From VAZQ01 sp963771845 (lineage in GTDB: Bacteria; Pseudomonadota; Alphaproteobacteria; Rhizobiales; Xanthobacteraceae): 64,000 bases of DNA. Of the stretch, positions 45,340 through 54,384 are shown piece after piece (position 1 is the first letter of the stretch; every line of letters begins with the position of its first letter). The DNA is taken from the NCBI GenBank assembly GCA_963771845.1, contig CAVYVC010000018.1:248001-312000 (forward strand), given 5' to 3'. Both the position numbers and the translations under genes were made by a program. The notes below the pieces were generated by a model. That model had not been told where the DNA came from. It saw only the letters and a list, made by a program, of their open reading frames with translations, and ran no database searches.

Positions 45340-46740
45340 TTGAGGGCCCGCCAAAACGGGCTTGCCGCCATGACGGAAAACAAGGGGGCGTCCGTGCCGA
45401 TTGAAGCGCGACCCGCAACGGGTCAATCCGTACTTTCCCGCAACAAGCAGCTTTTGTTGTCCATGACCGCGAGCCTTGCCTTGCTCGCGGGGCTGGCCTC
45501 TTCCGCCGCGGCGTTCCCATTCGACTGGCCGTCCCGGACGGATTTGCGCCGGCCCGATTTCGGGCGGCAGGGTATCTCGCCCGCCCGCGAGGCAGCCTCT
45601 GGGCGCATCGTGGTGTCCGCGCGCGAAAAGGCGGCCGACAAAGCGAAAGCAGTCGCAAAAGAGCCGGAGCTTGCGAGCAAGGCCAAAGGAGTGCTGACCA
45701 TCGCGATTTCGATCGATAAGCAGCAGCTCACGCTCTATTCGGATGGCGTTCCGATTGCGCATTCCCACGTTTCGACCGGCATGGGTGGTCATCCGACACC
45801 GACCGGCGTTTTCAGCATCATCCAGAAGGATCGCTATCACCATTCCAATATCTATGGCAACGCGCCCATGTATTTCATGCAGCGGATCACCTGGTCGGGA
45901 GTAGCGATGCATGAAGGTGTCGTCCCCAATCATCCGGCGTCGCACGGCTGCATCCGGCTGCCAGGTGCATTTGCTCGCCAATTGTGGGGCACCACCAAGC
46001 TCGGCGTCCGAGTATTCGTCACGCACGGCGAAGTTACCCCAGCGGAGATTGCGGATGGGCGCCTGTTCACGCGTAAGCCTGAGCCCGTCGCCCCCGCCGC
46101 CAACGTGGCGGATTCCAAGCCCTCCGAGGCTCCTCCCGCGGACACGCCTGCCAGCCAGCAATCGCCCCCGGCAGTCAAACCCGGTGATCCTGCGCTCGAT
46201 GCAATGGCCTACGCTCGCCTCAATCCGCGCGAAACACAAACGCCTTCGGCAGAGGGCGTGCGGTCGGCGAACCTTGCGCCAGCACCTGTGGCCTCGCCAG
46301 CAGCTGCGACAAAGCCTCTCAAACCCGGGCCAGTCTCGGTCTTCATCAGCCGCAGGGAAGGCAAGCTGTTTGTACGCAAGGGCTTCGACCCCGTTTTCGA
46401 CACGCCTGTCACCTTCGATCAGCCGGATCGCCCGCTTGGCACGCACGTGTTCACGGCGCTCGGCCTTAAGGACGACAACACGCTGCGCTGGAACGTCGTT
46501 ACAGTCCCGACCGGATGGACCAAGCCCGCCGGCAAGGACAAAAAGGGCAAAAAGATCGAAGCTGCGCCAGCCGCTCCGCCTTCGACTGCCTCCGAGGCGC
46601 TTTCGCGCGTGACTATTCCTGCGGATGCAGTCGACCGGATTTCCGAATTGATGTCGGCGGGAGCCTCGCTGATCATTTCGGACCAGGGACTTGGACCTGA
46701 GACCGGCAAAGGCACCGATTTCATCGTGCTCGCGCGTTGA
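45340..46740 (+). CDS. L,D-transpeptidase (YkuD) with C-terminal extension
   Basis: 466 residues (or 456 from ATG 45370). After a cytoplasmic start, a membrane/signal segment (LLLSMTASLALLAGLASSAA) leads to the periplasm. The YkuD catalytic domain is at ~115-235: LTIAISIDKQQLTLYSDGVP, GGHPTPTGVFSIIQK and HPASHGCIRLPGAFA, which holds the catalytic Cys and His. It cross-links peptidoglycan between meso-diaminopimelate residues or attaches proteins. The second half is a Pro/Ala linker plus a second, degenerate domain with no Cys, as in several rhizobial homologues. No operon partner. Confidence 0.87.
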   Translation: MRARQNGLAAMTENKGASVPIEARPATGQSVLSRNKQLLLSMTASLALLAGLASSAAAFPFDWPSRTDLRRPDFGRQGISPAREAASGRIVVSAREKAADKAKAVAKEPELASKAKGVLTIAISIDKQQLTLYSDGVPIAHSHVSTGMGGHPTPTGVFSIIQKDRYHHSNIYGNAPMYFMQRITWSGVAMHEGVVPNHPASHGCIRLPGAFARQLWGTTKLGVRVFVTHGEVTPAEIADGRLFTRKPEPVAPAANVADSKPSEAPPADTPASQQSPPAVKPGDPALDAMAYARLNPRETQTPSAEGVRSANLAPAPVASPAAATKPLKPGPVSVFISRREGKLFVRKGFDPVFDTPVTFDQPDRPLGTHVFTALGLKDDNTLRWNVVTVPTGWTKPAGKDKKGKKIEAAPAAPPSTASEALSRVTIPADAVDRISELMSAGASLIISDQGLGPETGKGTDFIVLAR

Positions 46741-46747
46741 CGTGGGC

Positions 46748-47686
46748 CTACGCAGAACGCACAAGCGCGCGAAGCGCCTCGGCGGTGGTGATCGGTGGGG
46801 TCCAGCCGAGCCGCATGAGAGCGGACGGATTTGCCACCAGCGAGCCTGTGAGCCGCGGATAGATCTCGCTACGTCCTGCTGCGCGCAGCATCAGCTCGAG
46901 CCATCGCGGCGGAACGGGCACGAGAGCCGGCCTGCGTCCAAGCGCGCGGCGCATGATTGCAATCATTTCCGCAATGGTTACCGGCTCCGGGTCCGCGACA
47001 ATGAAAGGGCGCCGCAGCCGATCCGGCGTAGTGAGCACGGTATCGATGGCGGCAGCCAGATTCTCCAGCGCGAGGATGGATCGCTTTGCCTTCAGGGCTC
47101 CGAGCGGCAGCGGGTAGGGTGAGCGCGCGACCCGAAGCAGCTCCTCCATGTTGCCCTTCACCCCCGGTCCATAGACGACAACGAGGCGCAAGGCCGCCCA
47201 ATCGAGATCAATCTCCGCCAGTCCTTGCTCCGCTGCGAGCTTCGAGCGGCCATAGGCATCTGTCGGTTGCGGCTCAGACGCTTCGCTCAGAACGTCGTCG
47301 GATGCTGGTCCGCACTGCGCCCGGATCGAGGAAAGAAAAATGAAACGCTTGACGCCGGCGCGCTGTGCCGCGCGTGCAAGGCGTACGCTCGCCTCGGTGT
47401 TGAGCACGCGATAATCGTCTTCCGGCATGCCGGACATCGCATGCGCGATGCCGGCGGAATGAATCACCGCCTCCGCATCGGCCAGCGCGGCTGACATGTT
47501 TTGCGGTCGAGCGAGGTCCCCGACCACCGCGCTTGCCGACGCAATTGGCGCCGCACTCGGCCGCCGCAGCAAGACACGCAGCCGGTAGCCGCGTTTGGGC
47601 AATTCCTGCAGCAGGTATTGACCAATGAAGCCTGTTGCGCCCGTGAGCGCGATCAGCGGTTTGTTACTCGTGCCGGTGGGGCTCAC
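46748..47686 (-). CDS. NAD-dependent epimerase/dehydratase family protein
   Basis: 312 residues, extended short-chain dehydrogenase fold. The nucleotide-binding motif is LTGATGFIGQYLLQEL (GxxGxxG), the catalytic pair is in DAYGRSKLAAEQ (YxxxK), with the Ser in FIFLSSIRAQ. A sugar-nucleotide or other ketone substrate is likely, but the substrate-binding domain (ITGSL..) does not identify it. Homologues are often annotated UDP-glucose 4-epimerase-like or complex I NDUFA9-like. Convergent with the transpeptidase gene, divergent from the membrane protein gene at 47912. Confidence 0.82.
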   Translation of the reverse strand: MSPTGTSNKPLIALTGATGFIGQYLLQELPKRGYRLRVLLRRPSAAPIASASAVVGDLARPQNMSAALADAEAVIHSAGIAHAMSGMPEDDYRVLNTEASVRLARAAQRAGVKRFIFLSSIRAQCGPASDDVLSEASEPQPTDAYGRSKLAAEQGLAEIDLDWAALRLVVVYGPGVKGNMEELLRVARSPYPLPLGALKAKRSILALENLAAAIDTVLTTPDRLRRPFIVADPEPVTIAEMIAIMRRALGRRPALVPVPPRWLELMLRAAGRSEIYPRLTGSLVANPSALMRLGWTPPITTAEALRALVRSA

Positions 47687-47911
47687 AACTCTTCAACCTC
47701 AGGCGATCAGTTCTGTCATTGCCGGGCTCGGTACCGCAAGTCGAGTATGACCCTCCGATGGCGGCCTTGCTATCACGCAATGAACAAATCGACAGGCGTC
47801 GCTGCCAATTGTCGCCCTAGTTGCAGGGTAGATCTATTTGGCTCGCCACGTCTCGACCGCACCGATATACCCGCGTGTTGAGGTGGCAGTGGGTCGCTTG
47901 GAGGACCGGAC

Positions 47912-49276
47912 GTGAGTTGCGCAGTCACGGCTGTCCGCGCAGATGATCGCTCCCGCGTGGAAAGCCGCGCGATCTGGTGCATTGCCTGTTTGTTGATGAC
48001 TGTCGTGCTGCTCGCTCCGGCAATCTGGAACGGCTTTGCATTGCTTGAATACGATACCGGCGGCTATCTCGCGCGTTGGTTCGAAGGCTATCTCGTTCCG
48101 AGCCGTCCCGGCGCTTACGGCCTTCTGCTCGCAGCGGCCGTCCGCTTCCAGTTTTGGCCTGTTCTGGTAGCGCAGGCGAGCGCTACGATTTGGATCCTTG
48201 CCCTGCTGATGCGTGAGCAGGGCGTTCGCGATCGTCCGTTGGTGCTCGCCGGCCTGGTCTCGTTGCTGGCGGTTGTTACGACCTTGCCGTGGCTGACCGG
48301 TATCCTGCTGACGGACATTTTTGCCGGTCTTGCGGTGCTGGCGATCTATTTGCTCCTCTTCGGCGAGAACGTCAGCATCCGGGAACGCTGCGCGCTTGGT
48401 GCGTTCGTCGCGTTCGCGGCGGCAAGCCACAGCGCGACACTTGCGCTCGTGGCAATCCTGGTCTGCGTTATTGTTGCGCTCCCGCGCAGGATCATTTCGC
48501 CGGCGCGCCGTGGCGATGCGGCAGTGACGCTGGTGCTCGCCGTCATGACGACGCTTGGCGCCAACGCCGTCATTTCCGGCCGGCTCCAATTCACGCCTGG
48601 CGGCTACGGGATCGTATTCGGGCGCATGCTGGAGGATGGCATTGTAAGTCGCTACCTGGACGATCATTGTCCGCAGGCGAACCTGAAGCTTTGTCCATTC
48701 CGAACCGAGCTGCCCCCGACCGCCGACGAGTTTCTCTGGGACAACGGCGTGTTCAATCGCCTTGGGCGGTTTGACGGGCTCGGGGACGAAATGCGGTCCA
48801 TCGTGCTCGGAAGCCTGCGCGAATATCCGCTGTTGCAGGCAAAAGCAGCGCTCAGGGCGACCGCCATGCAGCTCGCGAGAGTTGCCACCGGTGAGGGCGT
48901 GGTCAACACGCTCTGGCACACCTATGCGATCATGGAGCGCTATGCGCCTGCGGCCGCTCCCGCCATGCGCCGGGCATACCAGCAGCGTGGAGAACTCCAT
49001 TTCGATCTGATCAATCACATTCATGTGCCGGTGGCGCTGTTAGCATTTGCGCTGCTGCCTGCCGTCATTGCGGCGCGTTGGCGATGGCCGCAGCTCAATA
49101 GCCTGAGCCTGTTGGCGGCCACCATCGCCGTTTCGGTTCTGGCGAATGCGTTCGTGTGCGGCGCGCTCTCCAACCCGCATGACCGGTACGGCGCCCGGCT
49201 CACATGGCTCGCGCCGCTCGCGCTTATGCTGGTGCCGGTTTGCCTTCGCAGACGCCCGCTGGGCAGAAATTCTTAA
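47912..49276 (+). CDS. polytopic membrane protein, glycosyltransferase-like
   Basis: 454 residues from GTG 47912, eight bases after GGAGG. About ten hydrophobic helices, e.g. IWCIACLLMTVVLLAPAIWN, GLVSLLAVVTTLPWLTGILL, VALLAFALLPAVIAARW. The start helix followed by a short LLEYDTGGYLARW loop with an Asp recalls GT-C type glycosyltransferases that use lipid-linked sugars, but the conserved first-loop DxD is not clear. A Cys-rich periplasmic loop (DDHCPQANLKLCPFRTEL) lies at ~residues 250-265. No family is recognised with confidence. Confidence 0.6.
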   Translation: MSCAVTAVRADDRSRVESRAIWCIACLLMTVVLLAPAIWNGFALLEYDTGGYLARWFEGYLVPSRPGAYGLLLAAAVRFQFWPVLVAQASATIWILALLMREQGVRDRPLVLAGLVSLLAVVTTLPWLTGILLTDIFAGLAVLAIYLLLFGENVSIRERCALGAFVAFAAASHSATLALVAILVCVIVALPRRIISPARRGDAAVTLVLAVMTTLGANAVISGRLQFTPGGYGIVFGRMLEDGIVSRYLDDHCPQANLKLCPFRTELPPTADEFLWDNGVFNRLGRFDGLGDEMRSIVLGSLREYPLLQAKAALRATAMQLARVATGEGVVNTLWHTYAIMERYAPAAAPAMRRAYQQRGELHFDLINHIHVPVALLAFALLPAVIAARWRWPQLNSLSLLAATIAVSVLANAFVCGALSNPHDRYGARLTWLAPLALMLVPVCLRRRPLGRNS

Positions 49277-49393
49277 CCATCCTCACCTAGTTTGGCCCAA
49301 ACGGTTGTTGTCGCGGCCGTACCGGAGCATTGCGCGCGTGCTTTCGCCTCGGCGGGCTGAATTCGACAGCTTGGTCGCCGGGGAAATGGGCCA

Positions 49394-49981
49394 ATGGCAA
49401 CGCGAGCGGGTCGAGTCCTCATTGCGACGGCTGCCTGCCTGTTGAGTCTTAACGGTTGCGAAACCTCGACCAAGCTCGGCGACCTGTTCCATTCGACGAG
49501 CGGCACGACCCAGAGCCCGCCTGCCCCGGCCGACGCGACGGGTACGATACAGCCGTTGCCGCCAGAGCCGCAGCCGGACGCGGTTCCGAAGGGGTTGCTC
49601 GGCAACGACCCCAACGATGACCTCAGCCGCGGCAAGAAATTCTTCCGTGCCGCCGATTTTGGCCTGGCCGAGCGGCATTTCCGCCGCGCTGTTGAGCTGC
49701 ATCCGCGCGATCTCGAGGCCTGGATCGGACTTGCGGCATCCTATGATCGCCTGCGCCGGTTCGATCTCGCCGACCGGGCCTATGAGCAGGCCATGAAAAT
49801 CGCCGGCCCGACGCCCGAAATCCTGAATAATATGGGCTATTCCTACATGCTGCGGGGCGATTATCGCCGCGCGCGCGAGACCTTGCTGCAGGCGCAAGCG
49901 CAAGATCCCGGCAATCCCTATATCCGCAACAATATCGAGTTGCTGGAAGCGAGCTTCCGCAAGGGAAAGGCGATACAGTAG
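49394..49981 (+). CDS. TPR lipoprotein, TadD-like
   Basis: 195 residues. The N-terminus (RVLIATAACLLSLNGC) is a lipoprotein signal with lipobox LNGC at residue 22. A Pro/Thr linker is followed by three tetratricopeptide repeats (ARGKKFFRAADFGLAERHFR-like; AWIGLAASYDRLRRFDLADR; LNNMGYSYMLRGDYRRARET). This is the layout of TadD, the pilotin-like protein of Flp pilus loci, but no other tad gene is in the window. It more likely belongs to the general group of TPR lipoproteins that assist outer-membrane assembly. Confidence 0.75.
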   Translation: MATRAGRVLIATAACLLSLNGCETSTKLGDLFHSTSGTTQSPPAPADATGTIQPLPPEPQPDAVPKGLLGNDPNDDLSRGKKFFRAADFGLAERHFRRAVELHPRDLEAWIGLAASYDRLRRFDLADRAYEQAMKIAGPTPEILNNMGYSYMLRGDYRRARETLLQAQAQDPGNPYIRNNIELLEASFRKGKAIQ

Positions 49982-50077
49982 ACGCACGTCGCACGACAAA
50001 CGCCGGATATTGGACCTCAGCGTCCTATCCTCTAATCTCTGTCTGCTGTCTTTCCGTCCTCCGTCGTCTGTCCTCCC

Positions 50078-50548
50078 ATGTTCAACGCGTTCCGCAAATT
50101 CCTGAGCGAGGTTTCCAGCGGCGGCAAAGAGCCCGCCCATTTCGCGCCCAATGATTACCGCTTGGCGGCGGCAGCGCTCCTGGTTCATGTTGCCGGTATC
50201 GATGGCAATATTTCCGATGTGGAGCGGCACAAGCTGCATTCCGTCATCAAAGGCAGCTTTGAACTTGACGAGGCGGCAACGGATGCGCTGGTTGCGGAAG
50301 CCACCGAAGCCGAGCACGAGGCCATCGATCTTTATCATTTCACCAGCCTGATTAATCGTTCGCTGAACGAGGATGGACGCCGGCGCGTGGTCGAGATGAT
50401 GTGGGAAATTGTCTATGCCGACGGGCGCGTCACCGAGTTCGAGAGCAATCTGATCTGGCGTGCGGCGGACCTCCTCGGCATTTCCTCGCGCGAGCGCATC
50501 GAGCTTGGCCGGCGCGTCGCAAGCGAACGCGGCCACGAAGCGCAATGA
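50078..50548 (+). CDS. TerB-family protein
   Basis: 156 residues of the tellurite-resistance TerB/DjlA-like helical fold. Two repeated acidic loops are typical: LLVHVAGIDGNISDVERHKL and EIVYADGRVTEFESNLIWRA, each with a DG motif that may bind metal. No other ter gene is present; singletons of this family are common in Rhizobiales and their role is unknown. Its stop overlaps the next gene's ATG (ATGA at 50545). Confidence 0.83.
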   Translation: MFNAFRKFLSEVSSGGKEPAHFAPNDYRLAAAALLVHVAGIDGNISDVERHKLHSVIKGSFELDEAATDALVAEATEAEHEAIDLYHFTSLINRSLNEDGRRRVVEMMWEIVYADGRVTEFESNLIWRAADLLGISSRERIELGRRVASERGHEAQ

Positions 50549-51336
50549 ACGGCGAGCGCCGCCCGGTAGCGGTAATCACGGGCGCTTCCGCCGGAATCGG
50601 CGCCGCGCTCGCACACGAGTTCGCCGCCCATGGGCACGAGCTCGTTCTCATCGCGCGCCGGGAACAGGCGCTTACCGGTATTGCCGATGCGATCGCGGCC
50701 AAAGGCCACGCGCGCCCAACCGTGTTGCGCATGGATGTGGCGCGCGTCGATGCTGCGCGCGACATTGCCGAAGCGCTGGCCCGCCGCGGCTTGGAACCGG
50801 AGACGGTCGTCAATAATGCCGGCTTCGCCCGGCTTGGCCCGGCGGACAAGCTCGATCGCGCCGAGCAGCTTGCGATGATCGATCTCAATGTGCGTGCGTT
50901 GACGGATCTCTCGCTCGTTTTCATTGACAGCCTTGAACGCCGCAAGGGCGGCATTCTCAACGTGGCGTCGATTTCCGGCTTTTTCCCTGGCCCCGGCATG
51001 GCGGTGTATTACGCCACGAAAGCCTACGTGGTTTCATTCAGCGAGGCGCTGCATGCGGAGCTCAAGCCGCGCGGCGTGCGGGTGACGGCGCTTTGTCCCG
51101 GTCCTGTCCCGACCGGATTTCAGGCCCGTGCCGGCATTCCTCCTGGCGCCTTTCCTTCCTTCCTCACGCGTTCGGCGGACGAGGTCGCAAAGGAAGCCTA
51201 TAGCGGCCTCAAGGAGGGACGCCTGATCGTCATCCCGGGATTTCTCAACAAGATGGTGCCGCTGCTCATGCGCCTGGCGCCGCAGTCGCTCGTCCTGCAA
51301 CTGGTCCATGCGCATCAGAAAGCGCGCACGGGCTGA
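50545..51336 (+). CDS. short-chain dehydrogenase/reductase
   Basis: 263 residues from ATG 50545, coupled to the TerB gene. Classical SDR: cofactor motif VITGASAGIGAALAHEFAA (TGxxxGIG), NNAG in TVVNNAGFARLGPAD, Ser in LNVASISGFFPGPGM, and YYATKAYVVSFSEAL with the catalytic Tyr and Lys. Basic residues after the second strand (IARREQAL) suggest NADP. The DltE/YdfG-like subgroup is probable; the substrate is unknown. Confidence 0.88.
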   Translation: MNGERRPVAVITGASAGIGAALAHEFAAHGHELVLIARREQALTGIADAIAAKGHARPTVLRMDVARVDAARDIAEALARRGLEPETVVNNAGFARLGPADKLDRAEQLAMIDLNVRALTDLSLVFIDSLERRKGGILNVASISGFFPGPGMAVYYATKAYVVSFSEALHAELKPRGVRVTALCPGPVPTGFQARAGIPPGAFPSFLTRSADEVAKEAYSGLKEGRLIVIPGFLNKMVPLLMRLAPQSLVLQLVHAHQKARTG

Positions 51337-51428
51337 GCTTCTGGGCGTTGCGCCTGGCGGTCCACGCACAGCGTCTTGCAATCGCTTCTTGCGCACGCCA
51401 TTGGATTGCGGCCATACCCCAACGCGTC

Positions 51429-52169
51429 ATGCCGCAACCCATTCTCATTGTGCTGCATCAGGAAACGTCGACGCCCGGCCGGATCGGGCACGCGTTGCGC
51501 CAGCGCGGTTATCAGCTTGATCTTCGCCGCCCGCGTTTCGGCGATCCCCTGCCGGAAAGCATGGCTCTCTTCGACGGTGCCATCGTGTTCGGGGGGCCGA
51601 TGAGCGCGAACGACACGGACGATTTTATCCGGCGCGAAATCGATTGGATGGCGGTGCCTTTGCGCGAAAAGAAACCGCTCCTAGGGATTTGTCTGGGCGC
51701 GCAGATGCTCGCGCATCATTTAGGCAGCCGGGTTTATAAGCATCCGGACGGTCATGCCGAGGTCGGTTACTATCCGATCCGGCCGACCGACATCGGGCGG
51801 GAGGTGTGCGACCCGTGGCCCGAGCAGGTCTATCAGTGGCACCGTGAAGGATTTGATCTGCCACTCGGGGCCGATCTCCTGGCCGAAGGGGATTCTTTTC
51901 CGGTGCAGGCGTTTTGCTACGGCGGCTGGGCCTTCGCGCTGCAATTTCATCCCGACGTCACCCACGCCATGATGTGCCGGTGGACGACGCGCGGTCACGA
52001 GCGCACCCTGTTGCCCAACGCGAAGCCGCGGGTTGCCCATTTCGCCGATCGCCCGGTCTATGATCCCGCGGGCCGCGCCTGGCTCACGGCGTTCTTGAAT
52101 CACTGGCTGGGCAAGGCGGGGAAGGAACCAGACAGCGCCCGTCATTCCGGCGAGCCCGGAATCCAGTAA
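51429..52169 (+). CDS. class I glutamine amidotransferase-like protein
   Basis: 246 residues from ATG 51429. The nucleophile elbow is LLGICLGAQMLAHHLG (Cys) and the His is in FALQFHPDVTHAM; the acid two residues on is Asp in place of the usual Glu. N-terminal pattern ILIVLHQETSTPGRIGHAL resembles GMP synthase-like amidotransferases of unknown partner. It probably releases ammonia or hydrolyses a gamma-glutamyl bond. Follows the SDR by 92 bases on the same strand. Confidence 0.83.
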   Translation: MPQPILIVLHQETSTPGRIGHALRQRGYQLDLRRPRFGDPLPESMALFDGAIVFGGPMSANDTDDFIRREIDWMAVPLREKKPLLGICLGAQMLAHHLGSRVYKHPDGHAEVGYYPIRPTDIGREVCDPWPEQVYQWHREGFDLPLGADLLAEGDSFPVQAFCYGGWAFALQFHPDVTHAMMCRWTTRGHERTLLPNAKPRVAHFADRPVYDPAGRAWLTAFLNHWLGKAGKEPDSARHSGEPGIQ

Positions 52170-52191
52170 CCGCCAGAATCCAGTAACCGCC
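52159..52191. repeat. 17-bp tandem duplication
   Basis: GAATCCAGTAACCGCC at 52159-52174 is repeated exactly at 52176-52191, overlapping the end of the amidotransferase gene and probably extending it from its ancestral stop. Confidence 0.7.
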
Positions 52192-52221
52192 GGCGTGCCT
52201 TGTACGGTCCAGCCGAGGGCT

Positions 52222-53250
52222 TTATTTCGTCCGCTTTGCCACCGCGGCGAATACTTTGTACGCTGCCGCAAGCTCCGGCTTTTGCTTCGCCACGTCCTGG
52301 CCAACCGCTTCGAGGCTGCTCATCATTTCGGCCTGCTCGTCCGCAGGCAGATCGATTATTTCGCCGTGTTGCGACCAAGTCTGCTTTGCTTGGATGTAGA
52401 AATCAGCCTCCCAGGGATTGATCTCTGCTGCCGCCCTGCCCGCGTCCGTGTCGAGGGTCGTCTGCAAGTCCTTGGGCAGTGCGTCGAACCATTTTTTGCT
52501 GAGAAAGGCCATCGAGAAAATGAAAGGCTGATTGGTCTGCGTGATGTATTTCGCCGCGTCGTAGAAACGCATCGTCGTATCGACTGTCACGGCTAATACA
52601 GCGCCGTCGATCGCGCCTTGCTGTATCGCCGGCAGCACGTCGCCGAGCGTCATCGCGACCGGCGACGCGCCAAGCCGCTTGAGCATCTCCTGCTGCATCT
52701 CGGCGGCGAGAACGCGCAGCTTTTTGCCCTTCAGATCGGCGAGGTGACGGATCGGATTACGGGCGATGATCGACGAAGGTTGCGAAACAAACAGGGCAAC
52801 CCCGTGGATGCCTTTATTCGCACTCAAGCTGAACATCAGTTTTTGCAGTTCGGTATCAGTCGCAACCCGGATTCCATGCGCCATGTCGGTGATGAGACCG
52901 GGGGCCGAGAGTACCTCGTAACGAGTGTCGACGCCGACTAAGAATTCGGGCGGGCCGATGTACCCTTAAATCGCGCCAAACTGAACGCCTTCGATCTGGC
53001 GGGCTATTGGTCCCAGCTGGCTCGCCGGGTAAATCTCGCCCTTTATTCGGCCGCCAGAATCCTTTTCCACCATTGCCACGAACCGCTTGCACCATTCGTG
53101 TTGCGCATCATTGTTCGTGGCGGTGCCGAGCTTCATCACATAGGTTTTGTCGTCCGCCCGCGCCGCGCCGAATGTGAGCGCAAGCAGTGCAATGCAGGCG
53201 CATGCGGCGGACGCCGTTCGCGATCGGATGGCATGCCTGAGGGGACCCAT
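52222..53250 (-). pseudogene. TRAP transporter substrate-binding protein DctP with internal stop
   Basis: One continuous frame of 342 codons interrupted by TAA at 52968-52966 after codon 94. The first part has a signal peptide (SACACIALLALTFGAARA) and the family start YVMKLGTATNNDAQHEWCKR, then GEIYPASQLGPIARQIEGVQ, FGAI. The second part continues GYIGPPEFLVGVDTRYEVLS, NPIRHLADLKGKKLRVLAAE and QQGAIDGAVLAV. One C-to-T change from CAA (Gln) would give the stop, so mutation is recent. DctP proteins capture organic acids for the DctQM permease; none is visible. Internal start at 52884 would make a product lacking secretion. Confidence 0.85.
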
Positions 53251-53360
53251 GGCGGTAACTCCCGGTTAGTGGCTTGGTCTCGCGGTAGCCTCCTCGATCC
53301 TATCTTCGCCGACGAGCCTGGCACAGCGATAAATCGCCGCGGCGGGGCGGGCCCCGGCAT

Positions 53361-54338
53361 TCAATGCAATTCCACCTTGATGTTGGCAGACCTGATGATC
53401 GGCCACCATTTCTCGATCTCGGCCTTCTGGAACGCGGCAAGCGCGGCCGGAGTCTGCTGCTCGGGCGGCGCGATCACGAGGCCGAGGTCAGTGAGACGCT
53501 TGCGCACGACGGTATCGGCCAGGGCGTCAACGACTGCGACATTGAGCCTGGCGATCACCTCCTCGGGCGTGCCTTTGGGCACCCACAGGCCATGCCAGAA
53601 CGAGATGTACATGCCCGGCGCGCCGATCTCGTCCGTGGTCGGAACGTCGGGCAACGCGGGCCAGCGGGTCTTGGCCATAACGGCAAACGCCTTCAATTTG
53701 CCGCCGCGCACATAGGTGAGTGTCTGCGACGCCTCGGCGCACATGAGATCGATCTGCCCGCCCACCAAATCCTGCATCGCTGGCGCCCCGCCGCGATAGG
53801 GCACGAACTGGAAGCGGGTGCCTGTCTTGTCCTGGAAGTACAGTCCGCACACATGCGCGGCACTGCCGGCGCCGACAGTGGCTGCCGATGCCTTGTCGGG
53901 ATTGGCCTTGAGCCAGGCAATGAGCTCCTTCGCATTCTTCGCCGGCATCTCGTTCTTAGCGACGATCAGCATTGGGGCAAAGGTGAGCAACGACACCGGC
54001 TCGAAGTCCCCGACCAAGTCGTATTGAATAGGATAGAGCGCGCCGGCGCCCACGTGGCTCGTCCAATTACCGAGGCTGAGCGTGTAGCCGTCGGGCGCCG
54101 CTTGAGCGGCGCGACCGACGCCGATAGTCGAGCCCGCGCCGGTCACGTTCTCAATTACGATGGTCTGCCCGAGCGAGGGACGCATGCCTTCGCTTATGAT
54201 GCGTCCGAGCGTGTCGGTCGGGCCGCCGGCGGGGAACGGCACGATCATCGTGATCGGACGTGAGGGATAGCCTTGCGCCTGCACTGCGCTTGAGCTGCAG
54301 GCCACGGCCAGCGCGGCAAGCAACGAAGTGAATTTCAT
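53361..54338 (-). CDS. Bug/TctC-family solute-binding protein
   Basis: 325 residues. Signal peptide (SLLAALAVACSSSAVQAQG), then YPSRPITMIVPFPAGGPTDT, the start motif of the Bordetella Bug family (YPxxPIxxIVPxxxGGxxD), LGQTIVIENVTGAGSTIGVG and FVPYRGGAPAMQDLVGGQID. These periplasmic proteins bind carboxylates for tripartite tricarboxylate transporters or act as sensors. No TctA or TctB gene is in the window. Intact. Confidence 0.92.
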   Translation of the reverse strand: MKFTSLLAALAVACSSSAVQAQGYPSRPITMIVPFPAGGPTDTLGRIISEGMRPSLGQTIVIENVTGAGSTIGVGRAAQAAPDGYTLSLGNWTSHVGAGALYPIQYDLVGDFEPVSLLTFAPMLIVAKNEMPAKNAKELIAWLKANPDKASAATVGAGSAAHVCGLYFQDKTGTRFQFVPYRGGAPAMQDLVGGQIDLMCAEASQTLTYVRGGKLKAFAVMAKTRWPALPDVPTTDEIGAPGMYISFWHGLWVPKGTPEEVIARLNVAVVDALADTVVRKRLTDLGLVIAPPEQQTPAALAAFQKAEIEKWWPIIRSANIKVELH

Positions 54339-54384
54339 CTGTTTCCTCCTGGATTAGCAGACGATGAGTCAGCGGAATTAGCCG

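Noticed and set aside
44752..46764. Very long minus-strand frame (670 codons)
   Set aside because: Antisense to DoxX and the L,D-transpeptidase, which have clear motifs; codon composition typical of a GC-rich shadow frame.
47834..49024. Long minus-strand frame of 396 codons
   Set aside because: Antisense to the polytopic membrane protein whose hydrophobic pattern and ribosome site are convincing.
52966..52968. Selenocysteine or programmed readthrough at the DctP stop
   Set aside because: The codon is TAA, never selenocysteine, and CAA explains it by one change.
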